From positions 124,001 to 188,000 of the forward strand of contig JAMQGV010000021.1 of the NCBI GenBank assembly GCA_025994075.1: a DNA stretch of 64,000 bases, written 5' to 3'. This DNA comes from Vicinamibacteria bacterium. GTDB taxonomy: Bacteria; Acidobacteriota; Vicinamibacteria; Fen-336. Positions 44,401 through 52,267 of the stretch are shown in pieces. Within the stretch, counting starts at the first letter, position 1, and every line of letters starts with the position of its first letter. The notes under the pieces were generated by a model. That model had not been told where the DNA came from. It did no database searches and saw only the letters and a list, made by a program, of their open reading frames with translations. Made by a program: the position numbers and the translations under genes.

Positions 44401-47323
44401 GCGCGGCAGCGTCACCCAGGTCGAGACCTGGGTCGCGGGAGCCGGGCGCGACGCCGGGCCGCTCGACGCGCAGGAGGCGAAGCTGGTCGCGGACCGCAAG
44501 GAGTACGCGCCCGGCGACACCGCCGAACTGCTGGTGCTCGCGCCGTTCTGGCCGGCCCACGGCCTGCTGCGGCTCGAGCGCGAGGGCCTGGCCGAAACGC
44601 TGCCCTTCCAGGTCGACGGGCCCACGGCCGTCGTGCGAGTGCCACTCGCGGCGGCCTACATGCCGGCGGTCGAGGCCGTGGTGACGCTGGTCGGCCGCGG
44701 CCGCGACGCGGACGGCCGCGAGGGCCCCGCGCGCGCGACCGGCGAGACGACGCTCGCCGTGCCGACGACGCCGCGCCGCCTCTCGGTGACCGCGCGCCTC
44801 GCCGACGCCGAGACGAGCCCCGGCGCCGAGACGGCCATCGAGCTCGACCTGAAGGACGCCCTTGGGCGGCCGGTGGCGGGCGAAGTCACGGTTGCGGTGG
44901 TCGACGACGCGGTGTTCACCCTCGGCGGCGGCCAGCGGCCCGACCCGCTGGCCGCGTTCCATGCCCGGCGCTGGGGCGGGATCTCGCCGAGCGACTCGCG
45001 TTCTCTGGTGGTGGCCGGTCGGCCCCAAGGCGACGCGATGGAGCGGCTGCAGAGCCTCGGATACGCGGCCGGCGGCTTCGCGACGGCCATGGCCCCGCAA
45101 GCGATGCCCGCCTCGGCGCCCATGGAACGCAAGGCCATGGCGCTCGCGGAAGCCGCCGACGAGCCCGCCGCTCCCGTCACACTGCGCAGCGACTTCTCGC
45201 CCCTCGCGACGTTCCATCCGTCGGTGCGCACCGACCCGACCGGGACGGCGCGAGTCGAGCTGAAGCTGCCCGACTCCGTCACTCGCTGGCGCGTGATCGC
45301 CGTGGCCGCCGAAGGCGCGAACCGCTTCGGCACCGGCGAGGCCAGCCTCGTCGCGCGGCTGCCGCTCGCCGTGCGGCCGTCGCCGCCGCGCTTCCTCAAC
45401 CTCGGCGACCGCTTCGAGCTGCCGGTGGTCGTCCAGAACCAGACCGACGCACCCGCCGAAGCCCGCGTCGCGCTGCGCGCCGCCAACCTCGGCCTGGGGA
45501 CAGCAGCCGCGGGCCAGGTCGTGACGGTGCCGGCGCGCGACCGCGTGGAGGTCCGCTTCCCCGCCCGCGCAGAAGCTCCCGGCGAAGCCGCGTTCCAGGC
45601 CGCTGCCGCGGCGGCTCCGGGTGCCGACGCCGCGCAGCTCGCGCTGCCGGTGCTGACCCCGGCCAGCGCGGAGGCGTTCGCGACCTACGGAGTGGTCGAG
45701 CGGGGTGCGGTCGCCGAGGGCGTGCGCGCGCCCGCGGACGCGCTCGCCGGTTTCGGCGGCCTCGAGCTCTCGCTGTCGCCGACGGCGCTTTCGTCGCTGG
45801 CGGACGCGGCGCTGTACCTGAAGGCGTACCCGTTCGAATGCGCCGAGCAGGTCGCGTCGCGGCTGCTCGGCCTGGTCGCAATGCGCGACGTGCTGCCGGC
45901 GCTGGGAGCCAGCGACCTGCCTTCGCGCGAAGAGACAGACCGCGCGCTGGGTCGCGCCGTGACGCGCCTCGTCTCGCTGCAGAACGGCGACGGCGGCTTC
46001 GGCTTCTGGAGCCGCGGCGGCGAGTCGTGGCCGTGGCTCTCGGCGCACGCGACGCACGCCCTGGTCCGCGCCCGCGCGGCGGGTCTCGAGGTCCCGGCGG
46101 CGACGCTCGAACGGGCGAAGCGCTACCTGCGCGCCCTCGACGGCCGCCGTCCGGATCGCGGTTACGACGCCTCTGCCTGGCGCGCGATCCGCGCCCACGC
46201 GCTGCACGTGCGCGGCCTGCTCGGCGACCGGGACGCGAAGGTGGTGCGGGCGCTGGCGGCCGACGCCGCGGCCCAGGGCCCGCTCGAGGCGCTGGGCCTG
46301 CTGCTGCCGCTGCTCGCCGACGACGCGGGCGGCGGCGTGGAGCGCGCGGCCGCGCTGCAGGCGATCGCGAATCGCGCGAGCGTCACCGCCGCGACCGCGA
46401 CGCTCGCCGAGCGCTACTCCGAGTCGGGGCCGCTGGTGCTCCACTCCAGCCGTCGCAGCGACGCGATCGCGCTCGATGGCCTGCTCGCCGCCGAGCCGAA
46501 GCATGCGCTGGTCGAAAAGCTGGTCGCCGGGCTGCAGGCCGGCCGCGTCGGCGGCCGCTGGGCGACGACGCAGGAGAACGCGTTCGTGCTGCTGGCGCTG
46601 GCCCGCTACTTCCGCGCGTTCGAGAGCGCCGCTCCCGACTTCTCCGCCGCCGCCTGGCTGGGCGCCGCCTCGGTCGGCGAAGCGGCCTTCCGCGGCCGCG
46701 CGGCGTCCGCGCAGCACTGGAGCGTGCCGATGGACGCGCTGCTGGCCGCCGGCAGCGGCGAGCTGGTGCTCGCGAAGGATGGCCGCGGCCGGCTCCACTA
46801 CCGGCTCGGCCTGCGCTACGTGCCGGCTTCGCTCGAGCTGCCCGCGTACGAGGCGGGCTTCGGCGTGGTCCGCCGTTACGAGGCGGTCGACGATCCCGCA
46901 GACGTGCGCCGCGACGCCGACGGCACCTGGCGGGTGCGGGCCGGCGCCCGGGTCCGCGTGAAGCTCGACCTCGTCGCCCCGGCGCGCCGCCACCACGTCG
47001 CGCTGGTCGACCCGCTGCCCGCGGGCTTCGAGCCGCTCAACCCCGAGCTCCCGGCGGCCGGAGCGCCGTCGGAGCCCGACCGACCGCTGCCCCTCGGGTT
47101 CCACTGGCGCTGGTACTTCCCGCGCTGGTACGTGCACCAGAACCTGCGCGACGACCGCGCCGAGGCCTTCGCCACGACGCTGTGGGCGGGCGTGCACGAG
47201 TACTCCTACGTCGCGCGCGCCACGACTCCCGGCACCTTCGTCGCGCCCAACCCGCGGGCCGAGGAGATGTACGCGCCCGAGACCTTCGGCCGCGGCGCCG
47301 CCGACCGGGTGGTGATCGAGTGA
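41435..47323 (+). CDS. Alpha-2-macroglobulin family protein with thioester motif
   Basis: This 1962-residue bacterial alpha-2-macroglobulin has a Sec signal peptide (about residues 1-20) with no lipobox, so it is probably soluble in the periplasm or secreted. A Pro/Ala-rich stretch precedes an array of MG (macroglobulin) domains. A loosely structured Ala/Met/Pro-rich segment near 1205-1250 is a likely bait region, followed by the A2M signature (FHPSVRTDPTGTARVELKLP, SVTRWRVIAVA). The thioester motif CAEQ has Cys1469 (YPFECAEQ), then the alpha-helical thioester domain (GDGGFGFWSRGGESWPW, LSAHATHALVRARAAG). It should trap attacking proteases covalently. Usually pbpC is next door; here the next gene is a HIT-domain gene overlapping by 4 nt. 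Confidence 0.92.
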   Translation: MKACLSLALALVLGWNVAVAEEPPRKKRIELTLEDARPAPAATPAPPPKTRPLDAAAAARLFEKLPALPQPTPVTARLPRAVTPAPKPGERRTSLLPPAARPAPAPAAAAALKVELATPQGEVERAANLSVTFSQPMIAVASLDAVAAEQVPVKLSPQPAGKWRWVGTRTLLFEPEGGFPQATAYTAEVPAGTKAPGGATLSRAHRFTFATPPPKLRASHPQGAGQPRQPLLFARFDQAMDAGSMRAAASLRSPGSAALPALRAATAEEIAADETVAALVKASPEGTFVVLRPEAPLPADTPITLRFAAGLRSAEGPRSTGRALEFGFRTHGPLRLVEARCGWGREAACPPGTPWRLEFSNRIDEEAFSADLVAIEPALPDASIEVHGQTLMIAPRGARRGAHRVNVAARLRDVHGQTLEAPATAALTVAPAPPWAAIAGGDLAVLEPGAPLRIYSTNVSELRLEVRRVDPADWPAWTARYDEKVPLPGRVVLTRVLRPEAAADAVVETRVDLAEALERGLGQLLVSVEWTRAEGRVAAESRRQRPPVRQWLQVTRLGLEALAGPESVLAWVSALADGAPIAGATAALAHAEREGESPAAANLPGVVTDAHGLATLPLDERPRGLLVVRHGDDVALLPAYRWGGGWARRAPAPPLRAYAFDDRGLYQPGESARVKGWVRRIAPGPRGDVEAAGLRALDWTLHDARGRELAKGTAELGGAGGFDLSLALPEDCATGDARLSLRAEGQEIGGLALQVQEFRRPEFEVAIERDAPEAVVGEALTLSARAAYFGGGGLGAAPARWEITREPARFAPPGLDDFAFGTAPSWFPRDDESAGPGRWEFAGTTDVEGVHRLRLTAARLEPEEPVRLAASVSVEDVNRQAWSASWSFVVHPAQVAPGLRLARRFVRAGEAIEVEALVSDLAGGKVAGRPIEIAAERVEWRREKGRHVRAVAESRSCSLTSAAEPQRCRFADVKAGAWRITARTTDDRGRGSVTQVETWVAGAGRDAGPLDAQEAKLVADRKEYAPGDTAELLVLAPFWPAHGLLRLEREGLAETLPFQVDGPTAVVRVPLAAAYMPAVEAVVTLVGRGRDADGREGPARATGETTLAVPTTPRRLSVTARLADAETSPGAETAIELDLKDALGRPVAGEVTVAVVDDAVFTLGGGQRPDPLAAFHARRWGGISPSDSRSLVVAGRPQGDAMERLQSLGYAAGGFATAMAPQAMPASAPMERKAMALAEAADEPAAPVTLRSDFSPLATFHPSVRTDPTGTARVELKLPDSVTRWRVIAVAAEGANRFGTGEASLVARLPLAVRPSPPRFLNLGDRFELPVVVQNQTDAPAEARVALRAANLGLGTAAAGQVVTVPARDRVEVRFPARAEAPGEAAFQAAAAAAPGADAAQLALPVLTPASAEAFATYGVVERGAVAEGVRAPADALAGFGGLELSLSPTALSSLADAALYLKAYPFECAEQVASRLLGLVAMRDVLPALGASDLPSREETDRALGRAVTRLVSLQNGDGGFGFWSRGGESWPWLSAHATHALVRARAAGLEVPAATLERAKRYLRALDGRRPDRGYDASAWRAIRAHALHVRGLLGDRDAKVVRALAADAAAQGPLEALGLLLPLLADDAGGGVERAAALQAIANRASVTAATATLAERYSESGPLVLHSSRRSDAIALDGLLAAEPKHALVEKLVAGLQAGRVGGRWATTQENAFVLLALARYFRAFESAAPDFSAAAWLGAASVGEAAFRGRAASAQHWSVPMDALLAAGSGELVLAKDGRGRLHYRLGLRYVPASLELPAYEAGFGVVRRYEAVDDPADVRRDADGTWRVRAGARVRVKLDLVAPARRHHVALVDPLPAGFEPLNPELPAAGAPSEPDRPLPLGFHWRWYFPRWYVHQNLRDDRAEAFATTLWAGVHEYSYVARATTPGTFVAPNPRAEEMYAPETFGRGAADRVVIE

Positions 47324-48096
47324 GCCATGGTTGTCCCCTGTGCGCGATCGCGGCGGGTTCGGCCGCGATCGCGCCGCCGCCGCTCGCCCGCGGCGCCTTC
47401 CTCGTCCACGGCAAGCCGGAGCCCGGCGTCCACCCGGGCTGGCTGCTCGTGGTGCCGCGCCGCCACGTCGAGCAGGTGGCCGAACTCACGCCCGACGAAG
47501 CGGCGGCCCTGGGTCCGCTGCTGCGCGAGACGGCAGCCGCGCTGCAGGCCGAGACCGGCGCGGCGAAGACCTATGTCGCCTGCTTCGCGGAGGTGGTGCC
47601 GCACCTGCACTTCCACGTGATCGCCCGCGGCGACGACGCGCCGGACGCGACGCGCGGACCGGGCGCCTTCGTCGCGGCGCCGCCCGCGGACGCCGACCTG
47701 GCCGCCCGCGAGGCCCTGGTCGCGCGGGTGCTGGGTCGGCTCGCGGGTGCGCGGAGCGCCGCCAGCTCGCGCTGGCGGCCGCTGATCCTGTCCGGCCTGT
47801 TGTGGCCGGGAGCGGGCCAGGTCGTCGCCGGCCGCCGCCGGCTCGGCTGGGGGCTGGCGCTCGCGACCGCGGTGGTCGCGGTGCTGACGCTGCGCTCACT
47901 CGTCGTCGAGACGCTGCTGCGGATGCCGACCGATCCCGTGTACTTCTCCGACTTCGGCAGCGTGCTGGCGCTCTCGCAGCGGCTGGCGGCCGAGATCCGC
48001 CCTGGCCTGATGCCCCACTTCGCGGCGTTGATCGCCCTCTGGCTCTTCGCCAGCGCCGAGGCCGGGCTGCGCGCCTGGCGCGAGCCGCGCGAGTAG
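47320..48096 (+). CDS. HIT-family nucleotide hydrolase/transferase fused to a membrane domain
   Basis: About 258 residues. The N-terminal half is a HIT domain: CPLCAIAAGS at the start (zinc-type Cys pair), GWLLVVPRRHVEQ, and the catalytic triad HLHFHVIARGDD near residues 98-109. The C-terminal half carries an amphipathic/hydrophobic pair (LILSGLLWPGAGQVVAGRRR, WGLALATAVVAVLTLRSLVV) and one more helix (MPHFAALIALWLFASAEAG), as in small TM proteins of unknown function. The GTG start overlaps the A2M stop (GTGA). HIT proteins are normally soluble, so this tethers the enzyme to the inner membrane, active site presumably cytoplasmic. Confidence 0.75.
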   Translation: MSHGCPLCAIAAGSAAIAPPPLARGAFLVHGKPEPGVHPGWLLVVPRRHVEQVAELTPDEAAALGPLLRETAAALQAETGAAKTYVACFAEVVPHLHFHVIARGDDAPDATRGPGAFVAAPPADADLAAREALVARVLGRLAGARSAASSRWRPLILSGLLWPGAGQVVAGRRRLGWGLALATAVVAVLTLRSLVVETLLRMPTDPVYFSDFGSVLALSQRLAAEIRPGLMPHFAALIALWLFASAEAGLRAWREPRE

Positions 48097-48121
48097 ACTC
48101 GTCGCTGGAGGTCGATCCGCG

Positions 48122-48448
48122 ATGCCCGTGCCCGAACGCCAGGTGCTCGTCTGCGTCAACAACCGCCCCGCCGGCCACCCCAAGGGCTCGTGCGGCGAGA
48201 AGGGCTCGAAGGAGCTCTACGACAGGCTCAAGGCGATGCTGCGCGAGCGCGGCCTGCACGAGCGGGTGATGGCGCAGAGCACGAGCTGCCTGAAGCACTG
48301 CTCGCGCGGCATCGCCGTCGCGGTCCAGCCCGACAACCAGTGGTACGCGGCGGTGAAGCCCGAGGACCTGGAGGAGCTGTGCGCCCGGCACCTGGAGAAG
48401 GGCGAGCGCGTCGACCGCCTCCAGATGCCGGACATCCCCTGGGAGTAG
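48122..48448 (+). CDS. Thioredoxin-like [2Fe-2S] ferredoxin
   Basis: This 108-residue protein has the Cys pattern of the thioredoxin-like 2Fe-2S ferredoxin family: VLVCVNNRPAGHPKGSCGEKG (first Cys pair, residues 11 and 24) and STSCLKHCSRGIAVAV (second pair). It is a small soluble electron carrier; the redox partner is not evident. It lies 25 nt after the HIT gene on the same strand and converges with the VWFA-protein gene with only 3 nt between stops. Confidence 0.87.
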   Translation: MPVPERQVLVCVNNRPAGHPKGSCGEKGSKELYDRLKAMLRERGLHERVMAQSTSCLKHCSRGIAVAVQPDNQWYAAVKPEDLEELCARHLEKGERVDRLQMPDIPWE

Positions 48449-48451
48449 CCG

Positions 48452-50578
48452 CTACTCCTTCTTCGCGACGATCGTGAACGGCTCGACGACCTGCAGCGTC
48501 CTGCCGCTGACGTCGTCGAACAGCTCGAGCACGAACTCGTAGTCGCCGGGGTCGGCATTGTCGAGCGGGGTGCCGACCAGCCGCGACAGGCGGCCGAGCG
48601 ACGTGGCCATGATCTCGGAGGGCTCGAACTTCGCGACACGGGTGCCGTCGGCCTTGCGGATCTCGTAGCCCGCGCGCACCTTCGGCATGCTCGTCTGCGG
48701 GTCCTTGCCCGCGCCGTAGACGTCGTACTGGGCGTAGATCATGCCGGCCGAGAGGTCGCGCCGCGCCAGCACGGTCGGCCGCGGCAGCGCCGTGCTGCCC
48801 TCGGGCTGCGGCTGCAGCGTGTCGGAAAGCACGATCGTCGAGGTGCGCAGGCCGTCCAGCGCCGGCACGTCGAACTCGTGGATCAGGCTGCCGATCTCGC
48901 GGCTGTTCTGGTCGCGCACCACGATCTTGGCCTGGTAGCCGCCGGGGGCCAGCTCGAACTCGCGCACGATCGGGAACCACGCCTGGTCGATCCGCGCCTT
49001 GGTCTCCGGCTGCAGCTTGAACTCGATCTTCTGGTCGTAGCGGAAGTACTCGCCGCTCTCGCGGTGGGCGACGATCAGCAGGAACTCGAGCGCGTTCACG
49101 AGCCGCCCCTCCTCCTCCCGGAAGGCGAAGTCGCGGATGTCGACGTCGGTGGCCACGAGCGTCGTCGCCTTGCCGAGCAGCGTCTCGTCGAACACGTACG
49201 AGGTCATCCGGATCGGGATCGCCCCCGCCTCGAACGGCGAGTCGAGCGCCTGCTGGATCTCGGGGTCGTTGCCCTCGACCTTCTTCTCACCCTTGGCGAC
49301 ACCGTCGAGCGGCGCGTAGTAGCCCTTGCGGGCGCGCACCTTGAGGCCCTTCTGCAGGGCCTTCACCTCGATCTTGCGGAAGCGCCCGTCGCGCGCCGTG
49401 TTGGTCGGGTTGTAGCCGAGCAGGTAGTAGACGCGCGAGTCGTCGGCGATGCGCTGGATGCCGGCGGCGAGGTCGTTGGTGTTGCGCACGGCGAAGCCGC
49501 CGCTGTCGATCGCCAGCGACTCGGCGCCTTCGCTCGCCTCGAAGCTCTCGCTGAAGGCGAACGCCAGGTCCTGCTCCGGAAGCGCCGGGCCGAACTCGGC
49601 GCCGAAGTAGGCGGACAGCCCGCCGAGGCCGCGGGTGTCGAGGAAGTAGATCGCCATGTTGGAGCGGCGGCTCTGCTGGATCGTGTCCTTGAACTCGTCG
49701 AGGTTGGGGTCGTAGATGAAGCCCTCGGAGACCAGGATCAGGCTCTTGCGGCCCTTGACCCCGGCCATCGACTGCAGGATGCGCTTGAGCACCTCCAGCG
49801 TCAGCCGGTTCTTGGTCGAGCTCTGCCAGTAGACCTCGGAGGCGCGGGCCCGCACGTAGGGGTCGCCTTCGCCCGCGTACATGTTGTCGGTGCGGGAGCG
49901 GTCGCCGAGCTGGGCGCTGCCGGCGACGCCGTACTGCTCGAAGCGGCGGGCGACGCGGTCCATCACCTGGGCGTCGTTGTAGACGTGGATGCGCATCGCC
50001 TCCCACTCGGAGACGCGGTCGATCCCGGACTGCGGCAGGCTGCGGCCGTCGAGGCGCTTGAGCAGCGCGATCAGCTCGTCGGCGCCGCGCTTCATCCGCG
50101 TCGCCCACCAGGCGTCGCCGCCGGTCGAGACCAGCACCACGCGGTCGCCCTCGCGGGTGCCCTTCTGCAGGAACTCGGCGACCGCCTTCTTCGCGCGGTG
50201 CGCCTGGTGCGGGGTCAGGTGGATGTCGTCGAACACGACGACGAAGGTGCGGCCGGTGCGGCCTTCGGCCTCCGCGGCGAGGTTGTCGGAGACCGGCCGG
50301 CGCGGCGGCGGCGGGGCGCTGGTGTCCGGCATGCGGACCGCCTCGAAGGAGGCCAGGGTCTGGACCTTGCCGTCCTCCCGGATCTCGAACATGTCGCGGG
50401 TCAGGCCCTCGACCGGCTTGCCCTTGCGGTCGGTGACCACCACGTCGACCGTGACCAGGTCGACGTCGGAAGGGAAGCTGGGCGGGGCCGGCGTCGGCGA
50501 CGGCGCGGGCTCCTGGGCGAAGCCGGGAGCTGCGGCCAGGAGCAGGGCCGCCGTGCGCAGGCGGGCGGCGAAGGTCAT
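48452..50578 (-). CDS. Exported VWFA-related protein of the acidobacterial type
   Basis: This 708-residue protein matches the VWFA-related acidobacterial domain family. It has a signal peptide (AALLLAAAPGFAQ), then DVDLVTVDVVVTDRKGKPVEGLTRDMFEIREDGK, which opens nearly all members. A von Willebrand A-like domain follows (FVVVFDDIHL with DxxxH in place of a canonical MIDAS, KSLILVSEGF, MAIYFLDTRGLGG, DSGGFAVRNTNDLAAGIQRI, YYLLGYNP). A C-terminal beta region of about 300 residues completes it. These are secreted or periplasmic proteins of unknown function, common in Acidobacteriota. The start overlaps the Rieske stop by ATGA. Confidence 0.88.
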   Translation of the reverse strand: MTFAARLRTAALLLAAAPGFAQEPAPSPTPAPPSFPSDVDLVTVDVVVTDRKGKPVEGLTRDMFEIREDGKVQTLASFEAVRMPDTSAPPPPRRPVSDNLAAEAEGRTGRTFVVVFDDIHLTPHQAHRAKKAVAEFLQKGTREGDRVVLVSTGGDAWWATRMKRGADELIALLKRLDGRSLPQSGIDRVSEWEAMRIHVYNDAQVMDRVARRFEQYGVAGSAQLGDRSRTDNMYAGEGDPYVRARASEVYWQSSTKNRLTLEVLKRILQSMAGVKGRKSLILVSEGFIYDPNLDEFKDTIQQSRRSNMAIYFLDTRGLGGLSAYFGAEFGPALPEQDLAFAFSESFEASEGAESLAIDSGGFAVRNTNDLAAGIQRIADDSRVYYLLGYNPTNTARDGRFRKIEVKALQKGLKVRARKGYYAPLDGVAKGEKKVEGNDPEIQQALDSPFEAGAIPIRMTSYVFDETLLGKATTLVATDVDIRDFAFREEEGRLVNALEFLLIVAHRESGEYFRYDQKIEFKLQPETKARIDQAWFPIVREFELAPGGYQAKIVVRDQNSREIGSLIHEFDVPALDGLRTSTIVLSDTLQPQPEGSTALPRPTVLARRDLSAGMIYAQYDVYGAGKDPQTSMPKVRAGYEIRKADGTRVAKFEPSEIMATSLGRLSRLVGTPLDNADPGDYEFVLELFDDVSGRTLQVVEPFTIVAKKE

Positions 50579-50895
50579 CGCGCCACCGGTTCCGGGCTGA
50601 CCAGCACCTGGCCGTCCTCGACGCGCACCGGGTAGCAGGCGACCTTGAATTCCGGGTTGCCGGTCATCTCGCCCGTGCGCACGTCGTAGTTCCAGGCGTG
50701 CCACGGGCAGCCCAGCAGGTGCCCCTCGACGAAGCCCTGGCCCAGCGGCCCGCCGCGGTGCACGCAGCGGTTGTCGACGGCGTGGAACTGGCCCTCGACG
50801 TTGACCAGCGCCAGCGTGCGGCCCCCGGCCTGGACCTCGCGGGCCTGCCCCGGGGGCAGTTCGGCGGCAGCGATCACCTTCACGTACTCGGCCAT
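50575..50895 (-). CDS. Rieske [2Fe-2S] ferredoxin-like protein
   Basis: This 106-residue protein is a complete small Rieske protein with the two cluster motifs CVHRGGPLGQG (C-x-H) and CPWHAWNYDVRTG (C-x2-H), within the usual NirD/ferredoxin-type length. There is no signal peptide, so it is cytoplasmic. It overlaps the VWFA-protein gene by ATGA and precedes it, an unexpected pairing of a cytoplasmic electron carrier with an exported protein. The electron donor and acceptor are unknown. Confidence 0.92.
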   Translation of the reverse strand: MAEYVKVIAAAELPPGQAREVQAGGRTLALVNVEGQFHAVDNRCVHRGGPLGQGFVEGHLLGCPWHAWNYDVRTGEMTGNPEFKVACYPVRVEDGQVLVSPEPVAR

Positions 50896-50936
50896 GGCGA
50901 AAATCGTCTCCTGGGTCGCAAGGGGCCAGACCTTCG

Positions 50937-50958
50937 ATTGTAGCCGGGCCGCTGCTAG
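50937..50958. promoter_or_regulatory. Divergent promoter candidates between Rieske and PLP-enzyme genes
   Basis: On the minus strand TACAAT (50942-50937, 5 of 6 to the -10 consensus) lies about 42 nt upstream of the Rieske ATG. On the plus strand TAGCAT (about 50955) lies about 41 nt upstream of the PLP-enzyme ATG. Neither has a good -35 match. The 105-bp gap must hold both promoters. Confidence 0.4.
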
Positions 50959-51000
50959 CATCCACGCCACGTCACGTCGATTCACGCGAGAGGGGGCCCC

Positions 51001-52260
51001 ATGCCGGATCGCCGCGAGTTCCTGCGCGGGCTGTCGGGCGTCGCCGCCGCGGCGGCGGCGCTGTCCGCGGCCGCCGATGCCGCCGCCGCCGGACGCACGC
51101 CGGGGGAACTGGCCGCCGACGAGGATTTCTGGCGTCCGGTCCAGCAGGCCTTCGCGGTCGATCGCTCGCTGATCAACCTCAACAACGGCGGCGTCTCGCC
51201 CGCCCCGCGGGTCGTGATGGACGCGCTGTTCCGGGGCCTGTCGCTGGGCAACGAGGCGCCGTCCTTCGCGATGTGGCGCTGGCAGGAGCCGCGCATCGAG
51301 TCGGCGCGCGCCTCGCTGGCCCGGATGTTCGGCTGCGACCCCGAGGAGATGGCGGTCGTCCGCAACGCCTCGGAGGCGCTCGAGACCTGCCTGCTGGGGC
51401 TGCCGCTGAAGGCCGGCGACCAGGTGCTGACGACCGACCAGGACTACCCGCGGATGCTGACCGCGCTGCGCCAGCGACAGCGCCGCGAGGGCGTCGAGCT
51501 CGTCACCTTCCCGATCCCGACGCCGCCGAAGAGCGCGGGCGAGCTGGTCGACGCCTACGCCGAGCGGATCACGTCGCGCACGCGGGTGCTGCTCGTCTCC
51601 CACGTGGTCAACCTGACCGGGCTGGTGATGCCGGTGAAGGAGATCGTCGCGCTCGGCCGCCGCCACGGCTGCGAGGTGATCGTCGACGGCGCCCACGCCT
51701 TCGCCCAGCTCCCGTTCACCCGCGACGAGCTCGGCTGCGACTACTACGGGACCAGCCTCCACAAGTGGCTGTTCGCGCCGATCGGCACCGGCTTCCTTTC
51801 GGTGCGGCGCGAGAAGATCGCCGGGCTGTGGCCGCTGATGGCCGCGCCGGCGGAGATGGACGCGGACATCCGCAAGTTCGAGGAGATCGGCACCCATCCC
51901 GCCGCGCCGCACAACGCGATCGTCGAGGCGGTCGCGTTCACGGAGGCACTCGGCGTCCCGCGCAAGGCGGCACGGCTGCGCTACCTGCGCGAGCGCTGGA
52001 TGAGCCGGCTCGCCTCGCTGCCGCGGGTGCGCTTCCTGACCAGCCGCGACCCGGCGCTCTCGTGCGGGCTCGGAAGCTTCGCGCTCGACGGGATCGCCGT
52101 CGAGGAACTGGGTCGGCGCCTGCTCGAGAAGCACCGCGTGTTCGTGACGCCGATCGTGCGCGACGACTTCCAGTGCGTCCGGGTGACCCCTTCGGTCTAC
52201 ACCACGCTCGCGGAGGTCGACGCCTTCTGCGACGGAGTCGAGCGGATCGCTCGGGCCTGA
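51001..52260 (+). CDS. Tat-exported PLP-dependent aminotransferase class V-like enzyme
   Basis: This 419-residue protein has a twin-arginine leader (DRREFLRGLSGVAAAAAALSA) and a class-V aminotransferase/isopenicillin-N-epimerase-like fold: LINLNNGGVSPAP, RNASEALETCLLGL (PLP phosphate cup), VDGAHAFAQLPF (Asp on the pyridine N), and the Schiff-base Lys255 in GTSLHKWLFAPIGTGF. CefD-like epimerases and cysteine-desulfurase-like lyases share this pattern, so the substrate is open. The Tat leader implies that the enzyme folds with PLP inside and acts in the periplasm. GAGAGGGGG just upstream supports the ATG. Confidence 0.87.
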   Translation: MPDRREFLRGLSGVAAAAAALSAAADAAAAGRTPGELAADEDFWRPVQQAFAVDRSLINLNNGGVSPAPRVVMDALFRGLSLGNEAPSFAMWRWQEPRIESARASLARMFGCDPEEMAVVRNASEALETCLLGLPLKAGDQVLTTDQDYPRMLTALRQRQRREGVELVTFPIPTPPKSAGELVDAYAERITSRTRVLLVSHVVNLTGLVMPVKEIVALGRRHGCEVIVDGAHAFAQLPFTRDELGCDYYGTSLHKWLFAPIGTGFLSVRREKIAGLWPLMAAPAEMDADIRKFEEIGTHPAAPHNAIVEAVAFTEALGVPRKAARLRYLRERWMSRLASLPRVRFLTSRDPALSCGLGSFALDGIAVEELGRRLLEKHRVFVTPIVRDDFQCVRVTPSVYTTLAEVDAFCDGVERIARA

Positions 52261-52267
52261 GCGGCCA

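Noticed and set aside
42089..47197. A 1702-codon open frame antisense to the alpha-2-macroglobulin gene
   Set aside because: It is an artefact of high-GC third positions. The translation is Arg/Gly/Ala/His-rich with no domain pattern, while the sense strand has full-length family motifs including the thioester.
48878..50635. A 585-codon plus-strand frame opposite the VWFA-protein gene
   Set aside because: It is a shadow frame with Leu/Asp/Glu/Arg-rich low-complexity translation. The minus strand has clear VWFA-family sequence and a signal peptide.
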